From assembly GCA_046052705.1 (NCBI GenBank), contig JBJOLU010000227.1:1-62894 (forward strand): a stretch of 62,894 bases of DNA. Direction: 5' to 3'. The notes below the pieces were generated by a model. The model was not told the DNA's origin. It saw nothing but the letters and a program-made list of their open reading frames with translations, and ran no database searches. The translations under genes and the position numbers were made by a program. The stretch comes from JBBATK01 sp046052705 (lineage in GTDB: Bacteria > Bacteroidota > Ignavibacteria > Kapaibacteriales > NICIL-2). This document shows positions 9,648-18,018 of this stretch, piece by piece (the stretch's first letter is position 1; the number at the start of each line of letters is the position of its first letter).

Positions 9648-10997
9648 TCAATCCGTCAAATCAATAAATGCAAGTCCGCCAATGGCGTCTCCCGTGCCCG
9701 ACAATACGCGCACGCCGATTGTGTAGATGTCGCTTACCCCGGCAAGGCTGGCACCTAGTTGCAAATCAAAGTTGTACCCTGTATCTCCTGTGGAGGAACC
9801 ACCTGATTGGTTTGTCGCTGAGGAGTATTCGACCTGCACCGTAGTGCCACCACTCATGGCTGTTGCTGTGATGTCGTATTCCACATTATTGAAGCCACTT
9901 GTCACCCACGATGCGCCAGTGAGGGTCGTGTTTTTGACCAACTGAATTTCGTAGTTGCCTGCACTTGTTGGGAACACTGACATCAGTTGAGGTAGCACAA
10001 TCGCCCCGAGCCTTGTGCTTTTGAGCCGAATAGATACCAGCGGTAGGAGCGTAGTGCCAATTGTTGCCAAGGCCGTCGTGCGCCGGGCAATCTGCTGTTT
10101 GACTTGCTGCTGGTAGCCGCCTTCTGACACGACCGTCGAGCAAATCTGCTTCATGGTCGATGAAGATGCAGTCACGCCTGTATTTGTAATCTCATACCTG
10201 ACCGGCAGAATAGCCGTGGTCATGTACACCTTATTGATGTCGTTCGCGTTGTTGAATGTGTGGCAGATAACGAATCGCCCGTTGATGACAAAGCCACACC
10301 GCACACTGCCTACGCCCAGCCACTCGAAGTCGGCAAAGAAAATTTGCGCTTTCGTAATGTCGAGCGTATAGCCGCTATCGCCGGTTCCATCCAACTTGTC
10401 ACCGTTCCAGTCTGCCTGATTTACGGTTCGTGTGTCGCTGGCGGTGCCGCTGGTGTAAGTGCGCAGCACGAAGGATTTCGTTGTTCCGTTCTGCTGGAAG
10501 AACACGCCGTTTTCGGTGTTGAAATAGCCTACGCGTTGCCGAAGGTTTTCTTTTCCGGCGTTCATCACAAATGTCGCCATGACTTGCAGGCTCTTACCCG
10601 GCTGATATGGCATGGAACGATAGGTCTGTCGCACCACTTCACTACCGGAGCTTGTCGTCACATTGAGATCGACCGTGCTCTCATTGGCTTGATACGTTGT
10701 GCTGCCGCCTGTAGCCGTAGAGGTGTCGAACTGGTCATCGGCCGCAAACCGATTCTGGCTATCGAATAATGTATACGGCTCGCTAAAACGAGCGCGTCCG
10801 AACGCATCAATGGCTCCGCCGTAGAAGCCAACTTCATAAGGGCCTTGGTTTGCCACGAGCTGATCCACCACGTAGTTGAGTTGATTGAAATACAGCCGCA
10901 AGACGTTTGCGAACTGATCCATGAACTTTTTGTCGTATTGCACCGGACCTAGTGGCAGGCTCGGCACAGCGGGCATGCGTGCATCTACGAGAGCCAT
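9648..10997 (-). CDS. Virion structural protein, probably tail-associated
   Basis: 449 aa. A short helical N-terminus (MALVDARMP, then an FNQLNYVVDQL helix near residue 38) is followed by a Ser/Thr/Gly-rich, beta-strand-rich body typical of phage tail or head-surface proteins. It sits directly downstream of the nozzle gene with a 2-bp gap, so it is probably made with it. No enzyme motif is visible. It could be a tail-tip, adhesin or stabilisation protein. The exact role is unknown. Confidence 0.7.
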   Translation of the reverse strand: MALVDARMPAVPSLPLGPVQYDKKFMDQFANVLRLYFNQLNYVVDQLVANQGPYEVGFYGGAIDAFGRARFSEPYTLFDSQNRFAADDQFDTSTATGGSTTYQANESTVDLNVTTSSGSEVVRQTYRSMPYQPGKSLQVMATFVMNAGKENLRQRVGYFNTENGVFFQQNGTTKSFVLRTYTSGTASDTRTVNQADWNGDKLDGTGDSGYTLDITKAQIFFADFEWLGVGSVRCGFVINGRFVICHTFNNANDINKVYMTTAILPVRYEITNTGVTASSSTMKQICSTVVSEGGYQQQVKQQIARRTTALATIGTTLLPLVSIRLKSTRLGAIVLPQLMSVFPTSAGNYEIQLVKNTTLTGASWVTSGFNNVEYDITATAMSGGTTVQVEYSSATNQSGGSSTGDTGYNFDLQLGASLAGVSDIYTIGVRVLSGTGDAIGGLAFIDLTD

Positions 10998-10999
10998 GT

Positions 11000-12874
11000 T
11001 TACCGCCTGCCGTCAGGTCTGAGGTCGATTCGCGGGGCACCCAACTGCCATTGCACACCCAGCCCAGTGCTCTCCATCTTGATCGACATCTGCCTGCCAC
11101 GTACCCGCGTAAATACTTGGCCGGTGAATTGTTCAATAGGCACTGTTGCCGTACGCGTTACTGCCGCAGAGTTACTACCCCCGACTGACGCGGGGTTGTT
11201 ATAGCCCGAGCCCGAGTTGGCGAGAGGCAACAGATACATGGTTGCGCTTGGACTCACGGCCGTCGATCCTCGGAATGTCACGTCCGGCAGCATGCGGTAG
11301 ATGAACGCAAAGTTATGCCCGTCGTCGATGTCGAATTCCGACGAGGTAATGTAGGCGTTGATGGGCGCGGGCACGCCAGTGGAATTGTCATCCACTCCAG
11401 TTTCGTGATTCACCAAGTTGTTCAGGTATGTCGCTGCAACTGGGTAAGTGCGCAACCCGCTGTCGATCCAAGCTGTGCGCGCCATGGTGCCGTAGTACCA
11501 GACATCTTCGAGGTAGTTGTACACCACGTACCGGTCGATTGTCGTAGAGTTGGCGCTGCAATAAAACCACCAGACTTCGTTGAAGCCTTCGTTTGTACTG
11601 GCAAAGACTTGGCCGCGCTGCGCCGCGTTGAAATCGCTGAATACGAACTGCTTCAAATCGCAACGTAAAGTGTCGACCCGGCCGTCGTATTTGTAAAACT
11701 TGTCGATGCCCATCCAATACACTACGCCGCTGCCGATTGCTCGGGCGTTTTGTCCGGCCAAGGATAGGTTGTCGCCCAGAAGCTGTGTCCCCCAGACTTC
11801 GGGTGCGCCTAGGTACTGCAACGCGTAGAGCGCCGAATCAGTCCAGACGAGAATTTCCTGACGAGTTTGCAGGCACGTCACAATCTCTGACCCATGCGAC
11901 AACCGCACACTACCTGCTTGGTTCGTGGCAGCAGGCGTCCAATTCACCGCGCTTTCCTGATCTGACCAACGAATCAGCATCGGATCATAAGTCGATGACA
12001 AATAATCTGTCGTTCCGAAAGCGAATACAAACCGGCTCGTGTCTGACACAAACACAAAGTTGGCTTGCGTGGGTACGTTAGACGCCCCGGATAAGGAAGA
12101 CAGCGCGACGCCTCGGGTTGTAAGACCTGCCGATGCGTCCCAATAGTAGATGCCACCACCGCGCGGATTGAAGATCAGGTCCTCGCCAAAATTGTTTTGG
12201 CTCCACACACGCAAGCTGTCTGGCAACGCGGACGCCGTGATGCCCCACGAACCACTGCCCCATGTTCCCGCGCCCCAGCCGGTTAGTGGTACTGTAAAAG
12301 CTGGGCCTGTTGGAATCTGATACGCTGCCGACACGGACGCCCCGCCGCCGGGCGACCCCGCCACGTCTGTGGCATTAGCCGTAGCCGCTACGGTAATCGT
12401 GTAGCTGTTACTGTTGATTACGGTAACTTGATATTCCTGATTCAGCACTGATGCACTGATGTTCCCCCCTAGCCCGACTGCGCTACTGAAGGTCACAAAG
12501 TCTCCTGTGGAACAGCCATGCGCCGTGTGCGCGACGGTAATTACCGATGAATTCAGTGTGGCCGTGAAAGGATTATTCAGCGTAACTGTGGCCCGGATCG
12601 GCGTGATGTCGTAATACGCCCCGCCCGACTCGATATAAAACTTGAGATTAGTGCCGACGCCCATCAGGTTCAAATTAGCGAGCGTGACCCAATTCCACAG
12701 GCTCCGGCACACCCCTAAATAGGTGTTGGCGGAAATACGCTCCCACCCACCGATCTTTTCGGGCGTACCTTGGCGAAACCGGATTTTATCTCCGTCATAC
12801 CAGCCGCCCTCCGCCGTATATCGCGTTCCTTCTCTCCACATGCCCGGTCGCAACTGTAACTTCTTAAGAGCCAT
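11000..12874 (-). CDS. Tail nozzle / DNA-stabilisation protein
   Basis: 624 aa. The N-terminus (LRPGMWREGTRYTAEGGWYDG, then DKIRFRQG and PEKIGGW) is a pattern I associate with podovirus nozzle or packaged-DNA stabilisation proteins of the P22 gp10 and T7 gp12 type. The rest is beta-rich with repeated aromatic/Gly strands, as in a beta-propeller. In such phages this protein closes the portal channel after packaging. The C-terminus is Arg-rich. Its first codons overlap the end of the GIY-YIG endonuclease gene by 11 bp, so the endonuclease seems to have been inserted just upstream of it. Confidence 0.7.
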   Translation of the reverse strand: MALKKLQLRPGMWREGTRYTAEGGWYDGDKIRFRQGTPEKIGGWERISANTYLGVCRSLWNWVTLANLNLMGVGTNLKFYIESGGAYYDITPIRATVTLNNPFTATLNSSVITVAHTAHGCSTGDFVTFSSAVGLGGNISASVLNQEYQVTVINSNSYTITVAATANATDVAGSPGGGASVSAAYQIPTGPAFTVPLTGWGAGTWGSGSWGITASALPDSLRVWSQNNFGEDLIFNPRGGGIYYWDASAGLTTRGVALSSLSGASNVPTQANFVFVSDTSRFVFAFGTTDYLSSTYDPMLIRWSDQESAVNWTPAATNQAGSVRLSHGSEIVTCLQTRQEILVWTDSALYALQYLGAPEVWGTQLLGDNLSLAGQNARAIGSGVVYWMGIDKFYKYDGRVDTLRCDLKQFVFSDFNAAQRGQVFASTNEGFNEVWWFYCSANSTTIDRYVVYNYLEDVWYYGTMARTAWIDSGLRTYPVAATYLNNLVNHETGVDDNSTGVPAPINAYITSSEFDIDDGHNFAFIYRMLPDVTFRGSTAVSPSATMYLLPLANSGSGYNNPASVGGSNSAAVTRTATVPIEQFTGQVFTRVRGRQMSIKMESTGLGVQWQLGAPRIDLRPDGRR

Positions 12875-13628
12875 TTGTTTTCTCCGCCCTTTTTTTGTCC
12901 CAATATGCTTTTTTAGCCGCGCTCAACCGGTCGCGCGTTTCTTGACTTACATTGCCTTTAATCTCTTTCAGCTTGGCAATGGTTTCTGCGCTGTGCTTGC
13001 GTCCGGTCATAATTTCCCGCAGTTTTTGTTTTGCCTCTTCGGGGTACGGCCCGCGTTTTGACCCGGTCTGTCGCGCCGTAACCGCTTGGCCGAACTCTGG
13101 AGGTCGCTTCCATTTCGAGGATGCTTCGGCGATTTTCCGTTTCCACTCTTCAGAAAACGGCGCCCTTTTAACGCCAAGTTTTGATTGCCTAATTTTTTCT
13201 TTGGTTTCTTGGGACGTTGGCTGGCGGCTTTCTGCACTCCAGCGTCTTAATGCCGCCAAATGTTCGGCAGAAAGTTTTTTGCCTTTGTTTGCTGCGCTGA
13301 TTTTTTGGCGCACTTCTTGGGTGTAGACAACAGCGCCATTCACGTTGAGGTTGTAACACGCTATTCCCTCATCTAACATTTTACGGATTAATAATGACTC
13401 AAATTTCCGACAATCGTCATATGATCCGATAGCAATAATTTGTCGTGAAAAATCTTGAGGTCGAATTTTATACTGCGCTTTAACATGCTTTGATGAGCAA
13501 ATGTAACCATCATCTACGCTCCCCTTGTGGAAGCCGACGTATAGCTTGTCACTTTCTTTATCCGTCCAGCAATAAACAAAACAATTTTGCTCTTTGGTTT
13601 GGAAGTTTTGCATGTTTTTTGCCGGCAC
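12864..13628 (-). CDS. GIY-YIG homing endonuclease with NUMOD3-like repeats
   Basis: 254 aa, GTG start at 13628 with a strong AAGGGGG ribosome binding site 5 bases before it; an ATG at 13613 is the alternative. Residues 18-36 (VYC ... LYVGFHKG) match a divergent GIY-YIG core, and Glu77 in RKFESLL is a candidate catalytic residue. From about residue 105 there are four to five short basic repeats (RQKISAANKGKK, KEKIRQSKLGVKR, KRKIAEASSKWKR, KQKLREIMTGRKH) of the NUMOD3 DNA-binding type. It is a free-standing homing endonuclease between the lysis and tail genes. No split gene is seen here, so it probably targets an intergenic or neighbouring site in related phages. Confidence 0.85.
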   Translation of the reverse strand: MPAKNMQNFQTKEQNCFVYCWTDKESDKLYVGFHKGSVDDGYICSSKHVKAQYKIRPQDFSRQIIAIGSYDDCRKFESLLIRKMLDEGIACYNLNVNGAVVYTQEVRQKISAANKGKKLSAEHLAALRRWSAESRQPTSQETKEKIRQSKLGVKRAPFSEEWKRKIAEASSKWKRPPEFGQAVTARQTGSKRGPYPEEAKQKLREIMTGRKHSAETIAKLKEIKGNVSQETRDRLSAAKKAYWDKKRAEKTNGS

Positions 13629-13637
13629 GTTGCCCCC

Positions 13638-14150
13638 TTATGCAGTCATGTCGGTGGCGTCATGTTTAACCTCGGCCACCCGACGGCCCCACCCTCGCCC
13701 GAAGGTGTCCCACGTAGGCAGGTCTTGCAAGAACGCTAGGCGGACGGCGTTATAGCCCACAACCAGAAGCTGTGGGTCGGCCGCTTTTGCGGCAGCCAGC
13801 GTTTTAGGGCCCAACGCCCCATCCTGCGTGACACCGAGAGATTGTTGAAGCCATTTGATCGCGCGGCCCGGTCCACTATTTACCGCCGCATCGAAGACGC
13901 AATAATCCACCCCGGCAGGCAGATCATCACCGCAGATTTTGTCCCAGTATTTGCGTTTGTAGAGCGGTTTCACCATCTCCGGGGTGAGCCCCCGCATGGT
14001 CCGCTCGTCTACCGCATGGCCGACCCACTCTTCCCACACGCGTTTGGTGACGCCGTACATTGTGACGCCCCCTTTATCTTGCGGATGGTTTGAGTAAGTC
14101 CCTTCATGCCGGATGAGCTTGGCAAACGCCTTGTCGAAGTTTTCTTTCAC
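13638..14150 (-). CDS. Endolysin, glycoside hydrolase family 108 (N-acetylmuramidase)
   Basis: 170 aa, GTG start at 14150. The N-terminus RHEGTYSNHP-DKGG-T-YGVT with Glu16 as the expected catalytic acid is the GH108 signature. The LPAGVDYCVFDAAVNSGP segment near residue 80 and the following QDGALGPKTL match the C-terminal peptidoglycan-binding part of the family. It cleaves the glycan backbone of host peptidoglycan at lysis. It has no signal peptide, so it needs the holin encoded 250 bp upstream. No clear Rz/Rz1 spanin pair is next to it. Confidence 0.9.
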   Translation of the reverse strand: MKENFDKAFAKLIRHEGTYSNHPQDKGGVTMYGVTKRVWEEWVGHAVDERTMRGLTPEMVKPLYKRKYWDKICGDDLPAGVDYCVFDAAVNSGPGRAIKWLQQSLGVTQDGALGPKTLAAAKAADPQLLVVGYNAVRLAFLQDLPTWDTFGRGWGRRVAEVKHDATDMTA

Positions 14151-14205
14151 TGGTCAGTCCGTGATCGTAGAAGGTTTAGTCCCACTGGCACGGCTGACTG
14201 CAAGA

Positions 14206-14231
14206 CGATGGGCAGGCCGGACTGCCCATCG
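14206..14231 (-). terminator. Strong hairpin between small lysis-region gene and endolysin
   Basis: Perfect 10-bp stem CGATGGGCAG / CTGCCCATCG with a 6-base loop. On the minus strand the stem is followed by TCTTGC, which is not a good U-tract. It may therefore attenuate or stabilise the message between the holin region and the endolysin, and is not necessarily a full terminator. The 93 bp from 14151 to 14243 hold nothing else I can identify. Confidence 0.5.
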
Positions 14232-14243
14232 CTATTCTACCGC

Positions 14244-14399
14244 TTACTCCGCCTGTGGCTGTTCCGCCGCAGGTTGCACTTGAGGTTGCGCTTGCGCCTT
14301 GATCTTGTCAATCAGCCCAGCTACCGCTTCATACGGCAACTTCGATACACCGACCAAAACAATTTGGGTTTCTTCCAACGACAGTTCCAGCTTAATCAT
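14244..14399 (-). CDS. Small conserved phage protein in lysis region
   Basis: 51 aa, ATG at 14399 with TGGAG seven bases upstream. It begins MIKLELSLEETQIVLVG and has a Gln/Pro/Ala-rich tail. Short proteins of this pattern (LEL-EE...LPY..V..LI.KI) are common beside holin genes in uncultured phages. Function unknown. Likely cytoplasmic. Confidence 0.65.
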   Translation of the reverse strand: MIKLELSLEETQIVLVGVSKLPYEAVAGLIDKIKAQAQPQVQPAAEQPQAE

Positions 14400-14402
14400 G
14401 AA

Positions 14403-14585
14403 TTACTCCACAGTTTGACTTGCACGTTTCTTATCATAAATCGACCAACCGACGCCAGCAGCGGCAGCCGCGCCACCAACGAGGGCGTCCATGGTAGCGC
14501 CATCGATACCATATTTCACAGCAAACCCGCCCGCGATTGCGGTGAGGATGTGCCTGACCAATGCCTGAATCAGTACCGGGTTCAT
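14403..14585 (-). CDS. Small holin-like membrane protein
   Basis: 60 aa. It begins NPVLIQALVRHILTA and has two hydrophobic segments (about residues 5-22 and 28-47), the second Gly/Ala-rich, then a charged KKRASQ tail. This matches the layout of the small Pam3 gp28-like holins. It lies just before the endolysin, with one small gene between them. It probably forms the inner-membrane lesion that releases the endolysin or collapses the membrane potential. Confidence 0.7.
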   Translation of the reverse strand: MNPVLIQALVRHILTAIAGGFAVKYGIDGATMDALVGGAAAAAGVGWSIYDKKRASQTVE

Positions 14586-14595
14586 ATCAATCTCC

Positions 14596-17061
14596 TTAAG
14601 CAGTCACCGCTTTAACCACCGCAAAACTGAATACTGGCTGCTCTGTCGTGGTGCCGCCCGTAGTAGCAAACGTGATTTGAAAACTTCCTGCGGCAACATT
14701 GGTCACGGACAAAATATATTTGTCTGTCCCCGATTTCTGGCATACAAACACCACATCAGTCGCTGCCACGGTCGAGTTCGTAACCGTGAAAGTCTGGTAT
14801 GAAGTAGTCCCCGCCGCACTTACCAATGTAATTGCGCCATTGGTTTTATTCAACGTCACGCCTGTTGTGCGCGATGTCGCCTGTGTGACTGCGCCGCCTG
14901 AGCCTGTGCCGTAGCCAAGGCCGCCTACGCCGGTCACTAATACGTTCCCGGAAGTATCAATCCGCATCCGCTCGGTCGCGGTGCGCAGCGTGGTACCAGA
15001 TGCACCTGCCGCAGCCGTCGAAAACACAATCGGGCCACCGGCGCCTGAGCCCGTTGGTTGACCACCCCGAATCGTCAGCGTTGCGCCGGCAATATCGGTT
15101 CCCAAGCCGCCAGTTGCGGACAGCAAACCATTGGTAGGCGTAGACATGGTTTCGCCGTTGCCGATGAACACCGTGCCCGTTGAGTTGATCCGCATGCGCT
15201 CAACCGCCAACGTGCTGGCCGTGTTATCGGAGGTGCCGAAGATCATCGCTGTGTCGGGCGCTGTCGTTTCCGCGATGAGCGACAGATACCCTTTTACCCC
15301 TGCACCGGGCGTGCCTGAATCCGAACCATAGAATTCAATTGCACCGATTGGCTGCACCGCTGCCGATGATGTATCGGTATCTGTAATTCGAAAGACATTG
15401 GCACTTGCTGCGAATGCTGACACCGTGCCGCTCGCGACAGTCTGTGAATTGTTTATCGTATAAGTGCCCGTGCCGCCTGTGCCTGTACCAAGCGCGGTGA
15501 CTACGGTATTGAAGTCGATTCCGGCTCCGAAAATTCGATCGCCCACTGCTAATGTGCCGCTTGATACCGATGTCACATCCAAGGTCGTGCCAGTAATCGA
15601 AGCGGTGCCAATAAATGTCGTGTTTGTGGTGCCGCTCAACTCAAGCGCAGTTGCGGGTGTGGTGGTGCCAATCCCTACGCGTCCTGCCGACGTGATTCGC
15701 ATGCGCTCAGTTGCAGTGCGCAACGTCGTGCCTGCCGCACCTGCGGCCGATGTGCCAAATACTACTGCGCCGCCAGCACCCGATCCGGTGCTGTATCCGC
15801 CGTACAAATTGAGATTAACGCCCGCGATGTCTGTGCCTGAAGCTGCGGTCGGCAAGATTGTTACAGCGGACGGCGTTGCTGAACTTACGCCTTGCCCCAA
15901 CCAATAAGCGGTCAGCGGAATCGTATCGCTGCCGAACACCACTTGTTGAGTGTTAGTAGACGTGGCATTTCGACCAATCGCAACAGAATTGGTATAGGCT
16001 ATAGCACCGTAGCCGAGGGCCACTGACGATGACGACGCTGAAGTATCTCGGCCCAGTGCAACTCCGACGTTCCCAGCCGCTGAATTTTGCCCAACAGCCA
16101 CGCCCCCTGCCGCTGTTGCCGCCGCCGCATTCCCGATTGCCACTGCATTCGTACTCGTTACGGTCGCGGAGTTACCGACTACAGTACTGTTAGTCTGACC
16201 ACCTGTGCCAACAGTAAGTCCATCAATCAGGGCCGACGAAGCCACTGTAAGCATGGCGCTTGGCGCTGCGGTTCCAATCCCCACGTTACCGCTATTTAGG
16301 ATTCGCATCGCTTCTGTGGCGCCGTTATTCCCGGTCTGGAAAATAATGTCCGCGCCCGTGGTACCGACGCCCGATGTCGAGCGCAGCGTCAGCGTGCTAG
16401 TCGTGCCTGTGCCGCCGATATGCAGCGGGAATGTCGCCGAGGTGGTGAATGTCGGCGTTGCGATCGTGGGGCTGGTGGCGCGAACCACGTTTCCTGTGCC
16501 TGTGCTGGATACCCACTCTGGGGCCGTCGCGCCGGCATTCACTTGCAGAACTTGAGCGGCGGTGCCGAGGCTCAAGAAGGTCGTAACCCCTGCGCCTGTT
16601 TGATAGGGCACGGAGCCAGCCGCACCCCCTGCTAGGTTGGTGGCAGTAGTCGCTGTAGCCGGAGCGACTTCAACGAAGTCTGAACCATTCCAAATTACGA
16701 TAGCCGTCTTGCCGTTAGCCACTGTCACGCCAGTCGTAGGGCCTGCACCCACAATTTTCACGGCGAAGCCGCCGGTGGTGTTATTCACCACGGCATAAAT
16801 CTTGGACTGTGCCGGCGCCGTGATAGTCCGTTGCGCTGTCCGGGCGCCGGAGCACAGCAAAATCGCCTGACGCGCCTGATTAGACGCGCCTGTAGTGGTG
16901 CTAAGAGTGACGTCCGCATCAGTAGACAGCGTCGTGGTGCCCGCAATCGCGGTGTCCAGCAGCGAGGTGATGGAGTTATTTACCGTGTCGCCCCACGTGC
17001 CGGCCAATTCGCCAGTGACGGGCAAGGCCAGACCAAGGAGGGATGTGTAGGAAGTAGCCAT
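14596..17061 (-). CDS. Tail fibre with YadA/Hia-like head repeats
   Basis: 821 aa, ATG at 17061 with AAGGA upstream. The N-terminus (YTSLLGLALPVTGELAGTWGDT) is a common virion anchor of fibre proteins. Residues about 290-370 carry tandem AVAIGNAA, GVAVGQNS, GVALGRDT, SVALGYGA, SVAIGRNA units. These are the short repeats that form the left-handed trimeric beta-roll of YadA/Hia adhesins. Several ERMRI(N/T)S.G.VGIG modules follow. The last 105 residues are about 80% identical to the end of the second fibre (18019-21342), so both probably share a knob or trimerisation domain. It probably binds the host receptor as a trimer. Confidence 0.8.
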   Translation of the reverse strand: MATSYTSLLGLALPVTGELAGTWGDTVNNSITSLLDTAIAGTTTLSTDADVTLSTTTGASNQARQAILLCSGARTAQRTITAPAQSKIYAVVNNTTGGFAVKIVGAGPTTGVTVANGKTAIVIWNGSDFVEVAPATATTATNLAGGAAGSVPYQTGAGVTTFLSLGTAAQVLQVNAGATAPEWVSSTGTGNVVRATSPTIATPTFTTSATFPLHIGGTGTTSTLTLRSTSGVGTTGADIIFQTGNNGATEAMRILNSGNVGIGTAAPSAMLTVASSALIDGLTVGTGGQTNSTVVGNSATVTSTNAVAIGNAAAATAAGGVAVGQNSAAGNVGVALGRDTSASSSSVALGYGAIAYTNSVAIGRNATSTNTQQVVFGSDTIPLTAYWLGQGVSSATPSAVTILPTAASGTDIAGVNLNLYGGYSTGSGAGGAVVFGTSAAGAAGTTLRTATERMRITSAGRVGIGTTTPATALELSGTTNTTFIGTASITGTTLDVTSVSSGTLAVGDRIFGAGIDFNTVVTALGTGTGGTGTYTINNSQTVASGTVSAFAASANVFRITDTDTSSAAVQPIGAIEFYGSDSGTPGAGVKGYLSLIAETTAPDTAMIFGTSDNTASTLAVERMRINSTGTVFIGNGETMSTPTNGLLSATGGLGTDIAGATLTIRGGQPTGSGAGGPIVFSTAAAGASGTTLRTATERMRIDTSGNVLVTGVGGLGYGTGSGGAVTQATSRTTGVTLNKTNGAITLVSAAGTTSYQTFTVTNSTVAATDVVFVCQKSGTDKYILSVTNVAAGSFQITFATTGGTTTEQPVFSFAVVKAVTA

Positions 17062-17070
17062 ATTTCGTCC

Positions 17071-18018
17071 TTATTGCTGCCAATTCGGTGTTTGTACATC
17101 ACTGACTGGAGTCCATCCAGCCACCTGTGCATCCGTCACGGTATTCCATGCAGGACTTTGCGTGTCATCGATTGTCGCCCAAGTACCCGACCCCGTGGCA
17201 ATTTGACTCCACCCTGCCGTCTGACTGTCGTCGATTGACACCCACCCCGTTGCAGGCGTCGTGATATGCGCCCAACCGGGGTTCTGAGAATCATCCACCA
17301 ACAACCATGTTGTAACCGGAGTTGAAATGCTAATCCATCCGGCGGTCTGCGAGTCTGTAATCGGTGTCCAGATACCCGATGGCGTTGTGATCGGCGCCCA
17401 GTTCGGTGTTTGGGAATCATCGATCACTCCCCACACATTGACCGAATGTACTGTCGCCGTGGCACTGACGCCTGTGACATAAACAATCTGGTCGACGGTT
17501 ACCGTGACGATTCCGACCGCCCCCGTCGCGCTTACTCCGGTGACGGGCACTAAAATGCCGATCGAAACCGTTACGGAATTTACCGTTGCGGTTGCTGCCA
17601 CTCCCGAAACAGAAACAGTCGCTGTGCCGGTTACGGATACCGATCCTACATTCCCGGTCGCGGACACTCCTGTCGCTACAACAACCGCATCGGCCTCAAC
17701 CGATACTGTTCCTACTGCCGCAGTAGCCGAGACGCCCGTTACCGCTACATTTGCCGTCCCTGATACCGCGACATTTCCAACAGCGCCCGTTGCCGATACG
17801 CCCGTCACTGCGACCAGTGCCGCCGCGCTGACTGATACTGTTCCTACTGCTGCGGTGGCCGAAACGCCTGTAGCCGTGACATTGGTGTCCCCCGACACTG
17901 TGTAGGGGCACGCGTAGCTAACTACATAACCGTCATCCCAATACCCAACCGCTACATACTCGGCAAACGTCGTGTATGCGGCGGGGACAGGCGCAAGAAA
18001 AACGATAACGTCAGTCAT
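17071..18018 (-). CDS. Repeat protein between the two tail fibres
   Basis: 315 aa built almost wholly of repeats. Residues about 46-199 hold seven 22-residue units with core VTGVSATGAVGSVSV. Residues about 203-315 hold 21-residue units with core DDSQTPGW..I.TP..GW, getting shorter toward the end. The first type looks like stacked beta-strands of a shaft or Ig-like surface protein, and the Trp-rich second type may bind carbohydrate or partner proteins. It is in the fibre operon with 9 bp and 0 bp gaps. Probably a virion surface or fibre accessory protein; the function is inferred only. Confidence 0.7.
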   Translation of the reverse strand: MTDVIVFLAPVPAAYTTFAEYVAVGYWDDGYVVSYACPYTVSGDTNVTATGVSATAAVGTVSVSAAALVAVTGVSATGAVGNVAVSGTANVAVTGVSATAAVGTVSVEADAVVVATGVSATGNVGSVSVTGTATVSVSGVAATATVNSVTVSIGILVPVTGVSATGAVGIVTVTVDQIVYVTGVSATATVHSVNVWGVIDDSQTPNWAPITTPSGIWTPITDSQTAGWISISTPVTTWLLVDDSQNPGWAHITTPATGWVSIDDSQTAGWSQIATGSGTWATIDDTQSPAWNTVTDAQVAGWTPVSDVQTPNWQQ

